13,251 nt of DNA from Actinomycetes bacterium. GTDB lineage: Bacteria; Actinomycetota; Actinomycetes; Actinomycetales; Microbacteriaceae. The DNA lies in contig JAUHVN010000040.1 in the NCBI GenBank assembly GCA_030425055.1, positions 1 to 13,251 on the forward strand. Reading direction: 5' to 3'. A program made the position numbers and the translations under genes. Position 1 is the stretch's first letter. Each line of letters starts with the position of its first letter. The notes under the pieces are model-generated. The model worked only from the letters and a program-made list of their open reading frames with translations, ran no database searches and had not been told where the DNA came from. Shown here one piece after another: positions 12,687 to 13,251 of this stretch.

Positions 12687-13251
12687 ATGCTTCTCGAGCG
12701 CGAGCTCCTTCAGTCCATCGGCTTCCGCAACGTCCGCGACGGCGGTGAGATCACCGGGTTCCAGCTGCGGCTGCGCATGCCGAGCTACCGCGGCATGGCG
12801 GCATCCCTCATCGACGGCGTCGCCGTCAAGGTCGGCGATCACGTCGACGTCGCACCCGATGTGCCGCGGTGGACCCTGCAGGGCAAGACGTACACGCTGC
12901 AGCAGCTGTGGGACTCGGACGGCGTCCGCTGGCCGCTGGAGGATGCCGCGGTCATCACCGTTCCCCACCCCGGCGGCCTCCCCGACGGCATCCACGAGGT
13001 CACCGTCGAGCTGCGGCTGCGGATGTCGTACATCCCCATCGAGCACCAGCCGTCGACCTACCGCGTCACGCGGCACATCACGCTGTCGCCCGAGTCGGAC
13101 GGCGGCCCCTTCAAGTACGGCGTGAGCCTCTACAGCTTCATGCACGACTTCGGCACCGTCATGGACCTCGAGACCGCGCTCGCCCACGTCGCCGACATCG
13201 GCGCGACCGGCGTCGAGATCCTCGGCGAGGGGCACATCGCCGACTACCCCG
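12687..13251 (+). CDS. C-glycoside deglycosidase-like protein, beta domain fused to alpha-type TIM barrel (3' end outside window)
   Basis: The frame is open to the window end (188 residues visible). Residues 1-135 resemble the small beta subunit of C-glycoside deglycosidases (DUF6379 type): a signature of GEITGFQLRLRMPSYRG (20-36), WTLQGKTYTLQQL (62-74), HPGGLPDGIHEV (94-105) and LRLRMSYIP (109-117) in a beta-rich domain. After a short linker (ESDGGP, 136-141), FKYGVSLYSFMHD (142-154) and LAHVADIGATGVEILGEG (165-182) begin a TIM barrel like the alpha subunits of the same enzymes. Known deglycosidases (DfgAB, DgpBC, CarBC) are, as I recall, two separate proteins; here both parts appear in one chain, beta first. 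These enzymes cleave the C-C bond of 3-oxo-C-glycosides. A GTG at 12684 is an alternative start, and the upstream Shine-Dalgarno (GAGAG) is weak. The shared promoter element links it to the dehydrogenase at 5711. Confidence 0.75.
   Translation, partial: MLLERELLQSIGFRNVRDGGEITGFQLRLRMPSYRGMAASLIDGVAVKVGDHVDVAPDVPRWTLQGKTYTLQQLWDSDGVRWPLEDAAVITVPHPGGLPDGIHEVTVELRLRMSYIPIEHQPSTYRVTRHITLSPESDGGPFKYGVSLYSFMHDFGTVMDLETALAHVADIGATGVEILGEGHIADYP

Noticed and set aside
1..13251. tRNA or rRNA genes, CRISPR arrays, insertion sequences, riboswitches
   Set aside because: No cloverleaf, regularly spaced repeats, transposase motifs or recognisable aptamer pattern was found on either strand.

Overview
The window reads as high-GC actinobacterial DNA. 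It most resembles Microbacterium or another Microbacteriaceae: strong G/C third positions, frequent GCATCC and GATGCC words, tight ATGA overlaps, TANNNT -10 boxes and probable leaderless starts. The first ~680 bases may be foreign. The lipoprotein-like ORF there looks more like proteins I remember from Myxococcota, and it runs in frame into the last ~30 residues of a protocatechuate 3,4-dioxygenase alpha subunit (PcaG). This could be an assembly chimera or a genuine recombination.

Layout. (1) 1-89: possible 5' end of a membrane-protein gene on the minus strand. (2) 161-787: chimeric ORF with a lipoprotein-like body and a PcaG tail. (3) 857-3248: pcaB-pcaD-pcaC, overlapping by 4 bp, the middle of the protocatechuate branch of the beta-ketoadipate pathway. 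(4) 3256-5558, minus strand: ABC transporter permease and ATPase, convergent with pcaC. (5) 5711-7938: a Gfo/Idh/MocA dehydrogenase and a TIM-barrel sugar isomerase/epimerase-type protein under a visible promoter. (6) 7989-8978: a two-hotdog acyl-CoA thioesterase with a probable leaderless start. (7) 9062-11665: pcaI-pcaJ-pcaF, with a perfect 15-bp palindrome of PcaR-operator type in front of pcaI. (8) 11760-12533: an IclR-family regulator of PcaR type, whose ribosome binding site and start lie in one arm of a large inverted repeat. (9) 12687 to the window end: 5' part of a gene whose N-terminal domain looks like the beta subunit of C-glycoside deglycosidases (DUF6379-type), fused to the start of an alpha-subunit-like TIM barrel.

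How they may work together. PcaB, PcaD, PcaC, PcaIJ and PcaF take 3-carboxymuconate to succinyl-CoA and acetyl-CoA; only the ring-cleaving dioxygenase (pcaHG) is missing or broken here. Interleaved with them is a set fitting C-glycoside breakdown: a DgpA-like sugar dehydrogenase, a TIM-barrel partner and a fused deglycosidase-like protein. The promoters of the dehydrogenase operon and of the deglycosidase-like gene share the 9-mer ACTTATGAC at exactly the same distance (20 nt) from a TANNNT -10 box, which suggests common regulation. The most interesting hypothesis is an island that oxidises the sugar of a plant aromatic C-glycoside, cleaves the C-C bond with a fused enzyme, and sends the aromatic part into the beta-ketoadipate pathway. 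Substrates and coupling are inference. No RNA genes, CRISPR arrays, insertion sequences or gene-free stretches over 300 bases were seen.
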